Shown in pieces: positions 9,259-18,454 of a stretch of DNA of 64,000 nucleotides. Positions within the stretch are counted from its first letter, which is position 1. Every line of letters starts with the position of its first letter. The notes under the pieces are model-generated. The model ran no database searches, was not told the origin of the DNA, and saw only the letters and a program-made list of their open reading frames with translations. The DNA is taken from assembly GCA_019747875.1 (NCBI GenBank), contig JAIEQI010000180.1, positions 1 to 64,000 on the forward strand, given 5' to 3'. The stretch is from Candidatus Obscuribacterales bacterium (GTDB lineage: Bacteria; Cyanobacteriota; Vampirovibrionia; Obscuribacterales; Obscuribacteraceae). Both the position numbers and the translations under genes were made by a program.

Positions 9259-9531
9259 CTAGCGTCCAAACAAGCGCGCTAGGGGACTCAGCACTTTGGA
9301 AATTACGGAATCATCTTCATTGCGTCCTCTGCTGAACGATTTTCGAACATCAAGCGAGGAAGGTTGATCAGGTTTGCGCGCACCGGAGTGCCAGTCGGAA
9401 ACCATTTCGTTGTCTTTCATCCGATTCTGACGTCGATAGGTTTCTGCATCGGTTGCATAACCCCAAAGTAATTCCTTATCACAGGAGTGATGTCCCAACT
9501 GTCGAAATTGGTGGTCTGAATAATTGGACAT
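9259..9531 (-). CDS. Small basic hypothetical protein (90 aa)
   Basis: The open frame extends further upstream, but GGGAGGT sits ideally before an internal ATG at 9531 (MSNYSDHQF), so I take that start. The product is hydrophilic, with arginine-rich patches and a short hydrophobic C-terminus (VLSPLARLFGR). No family recognised. The strong ribosome site is the main evidence that it is real. Confidence 0.55.
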   Translation of the reverse strand: MSNYSDHQFRQLGHHSCDKELLWGYATDAETYRRQNRMKDNEMVSDWHSGARKPDQPSSLDVRKSFSRGRNEDDSVISKVLSPLARLFGR

Positions 9532-9863
9532 AAAATACCTCCCACCTATGCCCCAAAAGCATAAGTAATTGCGCCAAGTTAATAACGCAAACCCAAACCC
9601 AGTCAGTTGTTCAATTAGTAAAAGCGGGCCAAAGCAATGGCTAGCCAAGAGAAATAAGTAAATCGAGATTATCTGTTTACCCAAGCCTTGTCAAGTAAAA
9701 AATGGCCTGCATATTTGTGCACCGTTCAGCGCGGAATTGCGCATGTAAAATTCAACGTGTCGATTCAAGAATTTAGGACGACCAAATGGAAACAGCTACA
9801 AGAGCAAATGCTGTGATCTTGCAGTCTTGGCACCGCATGTGGTGCGCCCCATTATGTACTTTA

Positions 9864-11246
9864 TCAAAAACGAATCTTGGTGAGTCCCATCTTCGCCCTG
9901 GTTGCAAGTTCACCAGTCGGAGTCAATTTCAGAACCTCATTGTAATCCGCGGCAGCCTTATCATATTGACGCATCTTAACTTGCACCAGAGCTCTAACAT
10001 AATAGGCTTGCGCATTTTTTGGACTCTTCTTGATCTCCCGAGTTAACAGGTCCAGACTCTCTGCCAGGCGATTAGTGTTGAGGAGATTGATCGATTCTCT
10101 GATCGGATTGTAGGGAAGGTATTTCACCTCTTCCTTCTTTTCTCCGTCTTTTTTGTCATCGGTCTTTTTGTCGCCATCTTTTGCGTCTTTGGCGTCTTTC
10201 TTATCTCCGTCCTTTTTGTCTCCGTCCTTCTTATCGGTAGACTTAGCGTCCTTTTTATCCCCTTCTTTTGCGTCTTTCTTATCTGCGTCTTTTGATTCAG
10301 GACCTTCGTCTTTCTTATCGCCTTCTTTCTTATCTCCGTCCTTCTTATCGCCTTCGCCGTCTTTCTTGTCGCCGTCTTTTTTATCGCCTTCGCCTTCTTT
10401 TTTGTCGCCGGACTCTGCGCCTTCCTTCTTGTCGCCTTCGGATTTGCCGGCTTCACCTGCTTCTTTTGGAGCTTCCTTAGGTGCTTCACCGCCCTGATTA
10501 CCAGGCAGGACGCCCGGCATGACCGGAGTTACGTCCGCATTTATCGGTGCATCAGGTCGTACATACAATGTACCTGGAGTGCCGGGCTGTTGGGCTGGTT
10601 TACTGCCATCAGGTCCGAATTGCGGAGAGGTGGCAGTCGGAAACATCGTAGTTGTACCGGCAGTAGGGTACTGCGGCTGCATTTGAAATAGATCTTTTAG
10701 ATAGTCAGTCTTGTCTTCAGACTTGGGCGCAGGTGTCGCATAGGGATCCTTCCAAGGGACCGAGTATGTACTGGAGGGGGTTCCAGGATTGCGGCCCTGA
10801 ACTCCAGAATCATCTCCTAGAAACTTCGGTACGGCCTCAGGAAACATTTGCGTTGTTCCGGGAGTTGGATACTGAGGCTGCATTTGAAACAGTCCCTTCA
10901 GTCCATTGTCCGTTCGTTCAATCTTCTCGGCCGGTTTGGCATCGGTGTCTTTGAATTGTTGCTGGAAAACTGTTGAAGGCGTTCCCGGATTGCGTCCCTG
11001 CACGTTTCCATCACTGCCCATATGTGCCGGAACGGCCTCTGGAAACATTTGGGTGGTGCCGGGAGTTGGATATTGAGGCTGCATTTGAAAGAGCCCCTGC
11101 AGCGGGTTTACCGGCGGCGTGTCGTTGATATCTTTTTTTGGCTCTCCGGTTGGCATAGAAACCGGCCCGTCTTGAGAGTAGGCAGCATTCCCCAAAGCCA
11201 CAGAAATGGCTAAAGCGATAAATGAGCAAGATGGGCGCAGCCACAT
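9864..11246 (-). CDS. Secreted repeat protein with Lys/Asp-rich region and C-terminal TPRs
   Basis: A signal peptide (1-24, AAYSQ) precedes three copies of a roughly 67-residue unit carrying LFQMQPQYPT-GTT-MFP, starting near residues 51, 117 and 187. Residues about 255-370 are extremely rich in K, D, G and E as repeated DKKDG-type units. The last 80 residues form TPR motifs (AQAYYVRALVQVK, KAAADYNEVLKLTP). The polyampholyte block is low complexity encoded by a repetitive DNA tract (10140-10470). It is probably periplasmic or outer-surface. Function unknown; TPRs imply protein binding. Confidence 0.75.
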   Translation of the reverse strand: MWLRPSCSFIALAISVALGNAAYSQDGPVSMPTGEPKKDINDTPPVNPLQGLFQMQPQYPTPGTTQMFPEAVPAHMGSDGNVQGRNPGTPSTVFQQQFKDTDAKPAEKIERTDNGLKGLFQMQPQYPTPGTTQMFPEAVPKFLGDDSGVQGRNPGTPSSTYSVPWKDPYATPAPKSEDKTDYLKDLFQMQPQYPTAGTTTMFPTATSPQFGPDGSKPAQQPGTPGTLYVRPDAPINADVTPVMPGVLPGNQGGEAPKEAPKEAGEAGKSEGDKKEGAESGDKKEGEGDKKDGDKKDGEGDKKDGDKKEGDKKDEGPESKDADKKDAKEGDKKDAKSTDKKDGDKKDGDKKDAKDAKDGDKKTDDKKDGEKKEEVKYLPYNPIRESINLLNTNRLAESLDLLTREIKKSPKNAQAYYVRALVQVKMRQYDKAAADYNEVLKLTPTGELATRAKMGLTKIRF

Positions 11247-11479
11247 AGAAATTCCCCCAGCAAAGATTAACTATAACTAGTCTATACCAGCGTACCTGCT
11301 CCGAGGGGGCCAACGCAAGCAGGCGGGTATTAGTGTTGCGCATCATGTGGCTGCCTTTTTTCGCCTGATAAACCCTTTCAGCCTTTAGGCTATACGACTT
11401 TAATTGAAAACAAATAACTTTTGAACCTCACGGTTGTCATGAGACAATACTGGTGATTTCGATTTATAGGAATGGAATT

Positions 11480-12187
11480 ATGAGCACTAAGATTGGCTGG
11501 ATTTCTCTGATATCCGGAATTGTGGTCACCTGCTTGCCAGTAAACGCTCAACAGTACGTCGCTGTGCAATACGTAGACCAGGCTCGTACCCCAATAGAGG
11601 TCAAATTGGCTAGTCCTGAATTGGCAATGTCGGGACTGGGATTAGGCTCAAGCAAAGCACAAATCGCAAAACGTTTTGATTGTGCACAAGAAAATAAGTG
11701 GCTTTCAGAAGACCAGCTTATACAGCTGAGAAAGGACCTCAAGGCATTAGTCGACAAAGAAGCGGCAATGCGAGATTCATCTGGCAAACTTGCTTTTGAA
11801 GCAAGGCAAGAACTGAGCAAGCAAATCTGCGATTTGAATGAGAAATTCGAAGAACAAGTTCTTATCCGCGAACAATCCATGCCCGGGTTAGAGGGTTTGA
11901 AAGCGCGTCAAGCCATGATGATCCAACGCATTAATAAGGCTCTTGCTCTTGGAAAAATCGCTCCAAAGAAGGCATCCGCCTTAAGAGCCGAAGTGAGGGG
12001 CGCTTTGTCCGGAGTACCTGATGATACTGAGGAGCAACTGACAGAGGCTCAAAGCAAAGAGATAATGCAATCTCTTGGCACTATAAGCCAAAAAGTGGAC
12101 AAAGAGTTAGAAGCCTCCTCCAACCAAGTTGCCGGCAGAGGAAGCTTCTCAATCAGACCATACGATCAGTCGAACGCTACTTTTTAA
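11480..12187 (+). CDS. Secreted helical protein of unknown function
   Basis: The frame is open from 11453, but ATG at 11480 follows GGA in a good position and begins a clear signal peptide (MSTKIGWISLISGIV...VNAQQ). The mature part (about 210 residues) is charged and helical, with repeated heptad-like segments and no recognised domain. The gene is transcribed away from the repeat protein at 9864-11246. A block of palindromic repeats begins three bases after its stop. Confidence 0.65.
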   Translation: MSTKIGWISLISGIVVTCLPVNAQQYVAVQYVDQARTPIEVKLASPELAMSGLGLGSSKAQIAKRFDCAQENKWLSEDQLIQLRKDLKALVDKEAAMRDSSGKLAFEARQELSKQICDLNEKFEEQVLIREQSMPGLEGLKARQAMMIQRINKALALGKIAPKKASALRAEVRGALSGVPDDTEEQLTEAQSKEIMQSLGTISQKVDKELEASSNQVAGRGSFSIRPYDQSNATF

Positions 12188-12190
12188 ATT

Positions 12191-12376
12191 CGCTCCGGAG
12201 TTTCGCTGGGCTATCGCCCCTCTCAACTCCTCCGCTGTTTAGGGGACCTTGTCGCTGGGCTGGCGCCCCTCTCAACTCCTCCGCTGTTTTAGAGGACCTT
12301 GTCGCTGGGCTGGCGCCCCTCTCAACTCCTCCGCTGTTTTAGACGACCCTGTCGCTGGGCTATCGCCCCTCAACTT
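12191..12376. repeat. Palindromic dispersed repeat B, four tandem copies
   Basis: Four copies of a roughly 50-bp unit (cores at 12203, 12252, 12302, 12352) carry TCGCTGGGC-NNNN-GCCCCTCTCAACTCC. The first copy has the full outer arm GGAGTT...AACTCC. The inner stem GGGC/GCCC is invariant while its loop varies (TATC, TGGC, TGGC, TATC). Further copies are at 20806-20897, 39342-39385 and 51725-51829. This array lies between two convergent genes. Confidence 0.85.
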
Positions 12377-12409
12377 TTGGCGCCAATGTCTTGGTCGCTG
12401 AATTTCGGT

Positions 12410-12700
12410 TTAGTGACCAGCTACGACTGGGCTAATTAAGGAATCTTGCAAAATCTCTGTTTTTGATTCAGCGATTTTGAGCAAGTCCGATACCGATAAT
12501 CCTAATCCCGATGCGATTCTAAACAGGCTTCGCAGTGACAAATTGCGGCGTCCCGCTTCAATGTCGCTTATGTATGTCCTGTGCAGGTCCGCTCTATTAC
12601 CTAGTTCCTCTTGAGAAACGCCCAAATTAACTCGTCTTTCTCTAATAGCGCGTGATATGGCTATTCCAATTGAAGAGGAGGCATCCTGAGCTCGTGCCAT
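12410..12700 (-). CDS. XRE-family helix-turn-helix regulator
   Basis: A 96-residue protein with one Cro/CI-type DNA-binding domain at about 14-72: IRERRVNLGVSQEELGNRADLHR-YIS-IE-GRRNLSL-SLFRIA-GL. The fold and length fit a small dimeric repressor. A strong AGGAGG precedes the ATG. It is transcribed away from the Gln/Tyr-rich secreted gene at 12969, and the shared 268-bp region contains that gene's promoter, so control of it or of its own gene is possible. No toxin partner is visible. Confidence 0.88.
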   Translation of the reverse strand: MARAQDASSSIGIAISRAIRERRVNLGVSQEELGNRADLHRTYISDIEAGRRNLSLRSLFRIASGLGLSVSDLLKIAESKTEILQDSLISPVVAGH

Positions 12701-12907
12701 ATTGTCGTCCTCCTTTTAAGATGGTGGTGGATGATGGTGACTAATGAGTCAAGCCGCGTTGATACCGTTTTACGCCCACACGGGTTGACTGGATGAGAAC
12801 GATTCTTAACGCCCTCCCATATAAACAATAACTTGAAGTCTACCGATCGTGTGTGAATACAAAGTGAATAATTCACAAGAGAATAAAGAGAATGAGGGCT
12901 CCTCGAC

Positions 12908-12936
12908 TTGACAACTCCTTGTATACTATCTATGCT
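12908..12936 (+). promoter_or_regulatory. Sigma-70-type promoter
   Basis: TTGACA (12908-12913), a 17-bp spacer and TATGCT (12931-12936) match the housekeeping consensus closely. Transcription would start near 12943, about 26 bases before the ATG of the Gln/Tyr-rich secreted protein. Confidence 0.75.
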
Positions 12937-12968
12937 CTCTCTGTCAGCCGGCCCACGAGCTTTTACTA

Positions 12969-13850
12969 ATGCGCACTCAATCGTTTGGCTCTCTGCTCTT
13001 AGCAGTCATTCTGGGAGTTTCCCAATTTTGCATGGCAGCGAATGCGCAGAATTACCCGCAACAGCAGTATTCACAGGGGCAACCGTACAGTGACCCTAAT
13101 GCGGCTGCTGCCTTCTCCCAACAGCCATACCAACAACAAGCAGCTCCTCAGGGTGGCTATGCGCAGCAAGGTTACTCTCAGCAGCCTTACAACGCTCAGC
13201 AGCAACAATATCCTCCTGCGCAACAGCAATATCCTCAACAACAATATTCACAGCAACAGCAATACGCTTCGTCGCAACAACAGTATCCAAACCAACAATA
13301 TGGGAGCCAGCAGGGCTATCCCTCTCAGTCTCAATACCCTCAGCAACAATATCAGCAAGGACAAATGCAACAGCCCCAGGGCTCAGAGCCGACCTTCTAC
13401 GGCTATGCAACTGACGGTCAAGGTAATCCCCAGGGACAACAAGGACAATATGGTGGCTATGCCTCCAACCCTGCGGCGGCGCAAGCAAGCAACCTCAACG
13501 AATATCTAAACCAATCAGACCAGCAGGGGCAGCAGAATCCATCCGAGCACGCACAGAGATCCGAAGGTGGCGGAAAAGGAGCTGCTTTATTGTCTGCAGG
13601 AAAAGCTCTTTTAGGAGTTGGTGGAACTGTAGCCACTGGCTATTTCTTATCCAAAGCCGCTCAAAAGCAAGCTCAAAATGGCGGCGTTCCAATTATGCCC
13701 AATGGATACGGCTACGGAATGCCCTATGGCGGTGGATACGGTTATGGCGCACCTTATGGCGGCTACGGCGGATATGGCATGCCAATGGGCGGCATCAACC
13801 CGATGGGAACATCGGTGATGACCGGATTGAATTCCTTGCTGGGACGATAA
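12969..13850 (+). CDS. Secreted Gln/Tyr-rich, prion-like low-complexity protein
   Basis: A signal peptide (residues 1-26, cleavage after ANAQ) is followed by about 150 residues dominated by Q, Y, P and S in QQYPQQQY-type units. A short helical alanine-rich hydrophobic stretch lies near 195-225 (AALLSAGKALLGVGGTVATGYFL), and the end is a Gly/Tyr-rich tail (YGYGMPYGGG). The pattern resembles adhesive or aggregation-prone surface proteins; the hydrophobic stretch could be a membrane or glycine-zipper segment. It is driven by a near-consensus promoter. It converges on the NarL-type regulator with four bases between stops. Confidence 0.7.
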   Translation: MRTQSFGSLLLAVILGVSQFCMAANAQNYPQQQYSQGQPYSDPNAAAAFSQQPYQQQAAPQGGYAQQGYSQQPYNAQQQQYPPAQQQYPQQQYSQQQQYASSQQQYPNQQYGSQQGYPSQSQYPQQQYQQGQMQQPQGSEPTFYGYATDGQGNPQGQQGQYGGYASNPAAAQASNLNEYLNQSDQQGQQNPSEHAQRSEGGGKGAALLSAGKALLGVGGTVATGYFLSKAAQKQAQNGGVPIMPNGYGYGMPYGGGYGYGAPYGGYGGYGMPMGGINPMGTSVMTGLNSLLGR

Positions 13851-13854
13851 CTTC

Positions 13855-14529
13855 TTATATCAAGCCACGACGCATCGCTTTGACAGCGGCTTCTGTTCTG
13901 CCGGAAACGGCGAGTTTCTCCAATATGTGCTCAACGTGAGTCCGAACGGTGGATACGCCGATCACTAGCCTGTCAGCAATCTCTTTATTACTGAGTCCAT
14001 CCACCATCAATTTCAGAACCTCGGTCTCTCTTTGAGAGAGCGGAGAAACCAAATCTGCCTTCTGTTCGGCTGCCGGCTTGGCAGTTTGCGTGGATTCCTT
14101 CGCAAACACGGTTAGAACTTTGCTTGCGATTCGTGGGTCAAGCCAAGCGGCTCCTTCTGAAACACTTAGGATCGCGCGCTTCAAGCGATCCGCCCCTAAA
14201 TCCTTGAGGCAATAGCCATTTGCTCCAGCAGCAAGCGATGCAAAGATTTCCTGATCGCTATCGTGGGATGTAAGCATGATTATTTTCGTACCAGGACGTT
14301 TCTCCCGAACTTGACGAGTCACTTCTATGCCATCAACTCCTGGAAGTCCAATATCCATCACGACTACGTCGGGATCCGTTTGAATAATCTTGTGAATGGC
14401 TGTCAGCCCGTCGGCAGCCTCACCGACGACATCGAATTGCCCGTCTTTGTGCAACGCCGCTCTCAAGCCATCGCGCAACAGCTCGTGGTCCTCTACCAAA
14501 AAGACTTTGACAGTAGCAGTACCGCTCAT
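13855..14529 (-). CDS. NarL/FixJ-family response regulator
   Basis: The receiver (8-125) has E13, D14, phospho-acceptor D59 (VVVMDI), T/S and K at the usual sites. A LuxR-type helix-turn-helix at about 160-224 (LSQRETEVLKLMVDGLSNKEIA--L-I---TVRTHV) binds DNA. Length (224 aa) is standard. It is divergent from the receiver-kinase at 14683 across 153 bp, a plausible partner. Its receiver is the closest visible relative of the TPR-output regulator at 2034-3014. Confidence 0.93.
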   Translation of the reverse strand: MSGTATVKVFLVEDHELLRDGLRAALHKDGQFDVVGEAADGLTAIHKIIQTDPDVVVMDIGLPGVDGIEVTRQVREKRPGTKIIMLTSHDSDQEIFASLAAGANGYCLKDLGADRLKRAILSVSEGAAWLDPRIASKVLTVFAKESTQTAKPAAEQKADLVSPLSQRETEVLKLMVDGLSNKEIADRLVIGVSTVRTHVEHILEKLAVSGRTEAAVKAMRRGLI

Positions 14530-14682
14530 CGAGCATATCCTTTCATGCTAAACGCGTGCAAAACGCATTGGTAATCAAACACTAACAAGTAATTCGGTCT
14601 TTCGTTATTATATTGCCAACACGCTTGAATGAAATGAAATACTTCCGGTGCGTTCCCGTTTGAAAACTCAGCGAGATTACAA

Positions 14683-15756
14683 ATGAGAGTTCTGATTGCA
14701 GATGATGATCCACATTCACTCCGATTGTTGCGCCTCCTGCTTTTGAAGGAAGGGTACGAGGTAGTTTGCGCAAACAATGGGCAGGAAGCTTTGGAAATAC
14801 TGAATGGCGAGAATTCACCAAGGCTAATAGTTCTTGATTGGATGATGCCTGACATCGATGGGTTGACCATATGCAAACGTATCCGCGCGGCCGAAAGTGA
14901 GGAAGACTACAGGTACATTGTTCTGCTCACAGCAAGAGGTGAGACCGAAGATTTGGTTGCGGGGATGGATGCCGGTGCCGACGATTACATCATCAAGCCA
15001 TTTCACGAATCAGAATTGAAAGTACGTCTGCGCGCAGGCAAACGAATACTCGATTTGCACAAACAGTTATTGGAAAGAACACAAACCGTGCAAGATTTCG
15101 TCTATTCATTCTCGCACGATATGCGCACACCGTTAATTGCGATCAATATGACAATGTCACAAGCGATCGAAGGAATCTTTGGCGACTTGTCAGCTGAATA
15201 TCTAAACATCTTGCGCAAGTCCAAACGATCAATTCAAGAATTGATGAATATGGCTGACACATTATTGATGGTGGCCAGATACGAGCACAATGAAAAGACG
15301 CTGGAGAACACGTCGGTCGACCTCTACCAAACAGCACGAGCATGTGCGGAAGACCTGGAACCTATTTCCACAAGTAAGCAGATCGAAGTAGTGATCGAAG
15401 CACCGGTCGAAAGAGCAGTCATCACTGGAGACGCGCAGTCGATGCGGCGCTTATTCATGAATTTACTGGACAATGCAATAAAGTTCAGCCCGGAAAACAG
15501 CACAGTTTCGCTTAGCTTTGAGCTGACTAGCGCCAAAACAACGGCCTATATAACAGATTCGGGAACGGGCATTGCACAGGAAGATCAACATGAACTTTTC
15601 CAGCGTTTTTCAAATACGAAAAAACGGCGGAAGGGAAGCGGCACTGGTTTGGGTCTATATTTATGCAAAAGAATTGCAGAGGATCATGGTGGCACTCTGG
15701 CTTATCAACTTTCTAGCGAACGTGGAAGTCAATTTGTTCTAGAACTGCCTAGATAA
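14683..15756 (+). CDS. Receiver-histidine kinase fusion (REC-HisKA-HATPase)
   Basis: Unlike classical hybrids, the receiver comes first (1-120; D52 in IVLDWMMP, K105) and is joined by a short coiled coil to HisKA with H145 (FSHDMRTP) and a HATPase domain with MNLLDNAIKFS, DSGTG and GSGTGLGL boxes. No membrane segment or other sensor is present, so it is cytosolic and probably takes its input through phosphorylation of D52. This architecture is known in cyanobacteria and relatives. It may act on the divergent NarL-type regulator. Confidence 0.92.
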   Translation: MRVLIADDDPHSLRLLRLLLLKEGYEVVCANNGQEALEILNGENSPRLIVLDWMMPDIDGLTICKRIRAAESEEDYRYIVLLTARGETEDLVAGMDAGADDYIIKPFHESELKVRLRAGKRILDLHKQLLERTQTVQDFVYSFSHDMRTPLIAINMTMSQAIEGIFGDLSAEYLNILRKSKRSIQELMNMADTLLMVARYEHNEKTLENTSVDLYQTARACAEDLEPISTSKQIEVVIEAPVERAVITGDAQSMRRLFMNLLDNAIKFSPENSTVSLSFELTSAKTTAYITDSGTGIAQEDQHELFQRFSNTKKRRKGSGTGLGLYLCKRIAEDHGGTLAYQLSSERGSQFVLELPR

Positions 15757-15934
15757 AAAACTCTCCGAGAATCTTTTGTCGTTTCAAATCATTTTCAGAA
15801 TCCGCCGATATTATTCAATCACAAACGAGCCGGCGGTAACGCTACAACCCTGCCAACTCAACTCCAACTCCCATCGGTTCGTTTGTTTACTAATTCGTGG
15901 TTCAATCGGTAGCAAGCTTGTAAGCGCCCAGCTT

Positions 15935-17695
15935 CTAGATCTTATATCCAAAATGCTTTTCTAACTTCGCGATATCCTCCTTCCACCTCTGCAGGGAACC
16001 GCTCTCTATTTGAGCGCCAGCCAGTTCTTTTCTAAGGAGGGATTGACCAAACTTAGCCAGAGGCAACGCTTCGTTGAACCAATCATTTTTGTCTGCCATC
16101 ATTATTGAAGTAGCAAGTTCTATGTATGGAAATGCCGAAGCTCTTTGTTCCTCCGTCGAATGCTCAAGACGCTCCAACATTTGCTTGCAAACTTTGTTAG
16201 CACCTTCGCGTTGCTGATATTTCTGGTAAAAGTTGATCACCTGAACGGCGTGCCCTGTTAAACGAACATCGCCGGCGCTAAGGCGAGCGCATTGGAGCTC
16301 AAGCAGTTGCTTGTATGCTTTTTCAGCAGGTGCGAATTCTCCTGCTCTATCTAACGAAACCGCAGAATCCGAGAGGGCCAACGCCGCGCGTTTATCGTGA
16401 ATGTGCTCAGGATCAAGAACTGCAAGTGCACTATGGGCGGTTCTGCTTGCATTTCGCAAGTCTCCAACTAGCACATACGTTTTTGCCATTGCAGCCAGAG
16501 TCTCGGCCGCGCCGATACTGTTCCTTCCGTGTTCTTTAACACGGTATTTGTATTGGCGCCTGAGAACTGGCAGTGCTAATTGAGGCGTTCCTTTAATCTG
16601 ATAGGTATTAGCTAAAGAAGCCAAAAGATTATCAAAATCCCGATCATAACGCTGCAAGTTCCGATTCCTGGTAGCCTCTTCGCAAACACGAAGGGTATCA
16701 TCAGGACGATTGAGTTTCGTGTAACAAGCAGCAAGATTTGCAGCACTGCGTATGACTCGACGGTCACCAAACTGCGATATTTTCGCCTCCTCCAGCGCCT
16801 TTGTCAGAAAGATCTCCGCAGCATGGTAATCATTACCATAGTAGGCCTTCAAGCCTTTGTTCGTATATGCTGACCAAACTGTGTCCGCCAGCAAACTCCT
16901 TGTTTGCTCTTTTCTTCCAAGCTTTGTCAGCACCTTGATGTACGAGTCTCTAATTTCCCCCAAGACAAACTCGGGACAGTTACTCACCGTCGCGTATTGC
17001 AAGGCTTGATCGTATGCTTTAGCTGCACTCTCGCTGTCATTTTGTCGAGTAGATACTTGCGCCAACCCGCACAAACACTGGACAAGTTGCTGTCCCACAA
17101 AGCAATCGCTTATTTCACCGTGAATGCCTTGCCCAAGAATGGTCTCAAACAATATCGCAGCTTGTCTGAATTTTTTGGCTGCCAATTCATACTTATCCTG
17201 AATAGCATACATATCGGCAAGATGAGCCATTGCAGTTGCTTTGTCTTCCAAAGCGAGCCTCTTGTCGATGGATTGACCTTGCTTGCTGGCTTCATCAAGA
17301 ACCTTGATGGCCTTTTCATAGTTCTCCTCTGCTTTCTTGTATTCTTCTTGCGCCTTATAAACATCTGCCAGATCGGACAGGCTAACGCCTAAGCGGAAGT
17401 CGTTTCTTCCAAAGGTCTGAGCGGTGTCAACAGCATCAAGTGCGCTGCTCCGAGCAGATCGATAGTGATGCTTGGCTAATTTGTGCACCGTTTCGACTCG
17501 CGAATTCTCCCAAACGCGAAGATTGTTATCCCTATCCAGACTTCCACAAGCAGTCAATGACAACAGCAGGGCAGAGCCGCCAACGGCTTGGGCAAATGTT
17601 CTGGCTAATCTAGGTGGGATCGTCAAGAGCGTTTTCTGTTGGACGGCATTATAACTATCATTCCCTGAAGCGGAAGGGGTTTGATTAATGGGCAT
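15935..17695 (-). CDS. TPR-repeat lipoprotein
   Basis: The 586-residue protein begins with a long polar lead, then a hydrophobic stretch ending in a lipobox-like LTAC (cysteine near 50), suggesting a lipoprotein. The rest is at least eight TPR-like helical pairs, including kinesin-light-chain-type units (YKKAEENYEKAIKVLDEA, FAPAEKAYKQLLELQ). TPR arrays scaffold protein complexes; the partner is unknown. The gene is divergent from the OmpR regulator at 17738, sharing a 42-bp gap. The 178 bp following its stop holds no recognised element. Confidence 0.8.
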   Translation of the reverse strand: MPINQTPSASGNDSYNAVQQKTLLTIPPRLARTFAQAVGGSALLLSLTACGSLDRDNNLRVWENSRVETVHKLAKHHYRSARSSALDAVDTAQTFGRNDFRLGVSLSDLADVYKAQEEYKKAEENYEKAIKVLDEASKQGQSIDKRLALEDKATAMAHLADMYAIQDKYELAAKKFRQAAILFETILGQGIHGEISDCFVGQQLVQCLCGLAQVSTRQNDSESAAKAYDQALQYATVSNCPEFVLGEIRDSYIKVLTKLGRKEQTRSLLADTVWSAYTNKGLKAYYGNDYHAAEIFLTKALEEAKISQFGDRRVIRSAANLAACYTKLNRPDDTLRVCEEATRNRNLQRYDRDFDNLLASLANTYQIKGTPQLALPVLRRQYKYRVKEHGRNSIGAAETLAAMAKTYVLVGDLRNASRTAHSALAVLDPEHIHDKRAALALSDSAVSLDRAGEFAPAEKAYKQLLELQCARLSAGDVRLTGHAVQVINFYQKYQQREGANKVCKQMLERLEHSTEEQRASAFPYIELATSIMMADKNDWFNEALPLAKFGQSLLRKELAGAQIESGSLQRWKEDIAKLEKHFGYKI

Positions 17696-17737
17696 TTCGT
17701 GGCAATATTAATAAGGCTGCAATTGCTCGGAGTTTTC

Positions 17738-18412
17738 ATGGCCAAAATTCTCTTCGTAGAAGACGACGTTGACCTTTCAGGACGCGTTAATGAGTGGCTG
17801 TCATTTGAACAACATTCAGTTGAATGCGTTTTCGATGGCGTCGAAGCAACGGAGCGATTGAAATTTTATCAGTATGAGATAGTGATCTTAGATTGGGATT
17901 TGCCAAAGAAACCTGGTATCGAAGTGTGCAAGGAGTATCGCGGGCGAGGTGGGGTCACTCCTATTTTGATGTTAACAGGCAAAGGTTCGATCAACGACAA
18001 AGAAATCGGACTTGATGCCGGCGCTGATGATTATCTAACAAAGCCGTTTCACTTAAAGGAACTCTCCGCACGGATAAGGGCACTCCTGCGAAGACCAGTC
18101 AGTTTCACAGGCACAACCCTAAAAATTGGAAGTCTTGAGCTTGATCCGTCCACGCACCAGTTAACTGTGGACGGCAAAGAAGTTAACCTGTTGCCCAAGG
18201 AATATGCAATCTTAGAATTCTTGATGCGCCATCCCAACGAAGTGTTTAGCCCTGATGCCTTACTTAACCGAGTTTGGAATTCTGAAAGCGAAGCGTCCAC
18301 GGACACCGTATACACCTATATCAAGACGCTCAGAAAGAAACTTTCACCAGAGGCACCGTCGTCGATAATCAAAACCGTGCACGGTGTCGGTTACAAACTA
18401 GAATCAAAATAG
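17738..18412 (+). CDS. OmpR/PhoB-family response regulator
   Basis: I place the start at 17738 (MAKILFVEDD), preceded by GGAG; the frame is open 57 bp further upstream but the receiver begins here. Receiver residues are E8, D9, D10, D52 (IVILDWDLP), T (LTGKGS) and K101. A winged helix at about 128-222 (LLPKEYAILEFLMRHP, TVYTYIKTLRKKL, IKTVHGVGYKL) binds DNA. Length 224 aa is normal. No kinase is directly adjacent; the nearest is at 19184-20683. Confidence 0.93.
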   Translation: MAKILFVEDDVDLSGRVNEWLSFEQHSVECVFDGVEATERLKFYQYEIVILDWDLPKKPGIEVCKEYRGRGGVTPILMLTGKGSINDKEIGLDAGADDYLTKPFHLKELSARIRALLRRPVSFTGTTLKIGSLELDPSTHQLTVDGKEVNLLPKEYAILEFLMRHPNEVFSPDALLNRVWNSESEASTDTVYTYIKTLRKKLSPEAPSSIIKTVHGVGYKLESK

Positions 18413-18418
18413 GAAAAG

Positions 18419-18454
18419 GGCAAAGAGCGCATGCAATGCGTCCGTCACTTTGCC
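18419..18454. repeat. Nested inverted repeat after the OmpR regulator
   Basis: Outer arms GGCAAAG / CTTTGCC enclose a second stem CGCAT-gca-ATGCG. No T tract follows, so it is not a typical intrinsic terminator. A second dyad AAGTAC-N9-GTACTT lies at 18491-18511, just before the next gene. Either could be regulatory. Confidence 0.4.

Noticed and set aside
10153..10497. Ser/Phe/Leu-rich plus-strand frame
   Set aside because: It is the complement of the repetitive Lys/Asp-rich tract of the minus-strand secreted protein.
13042..13509. Asn/Ser-rich frame inside the Gln/Tyr-rich gene
   Set aside because: It is the shifted reading of CAA/CAG-rich repeats; the signal peptide and promoter support the other frame.
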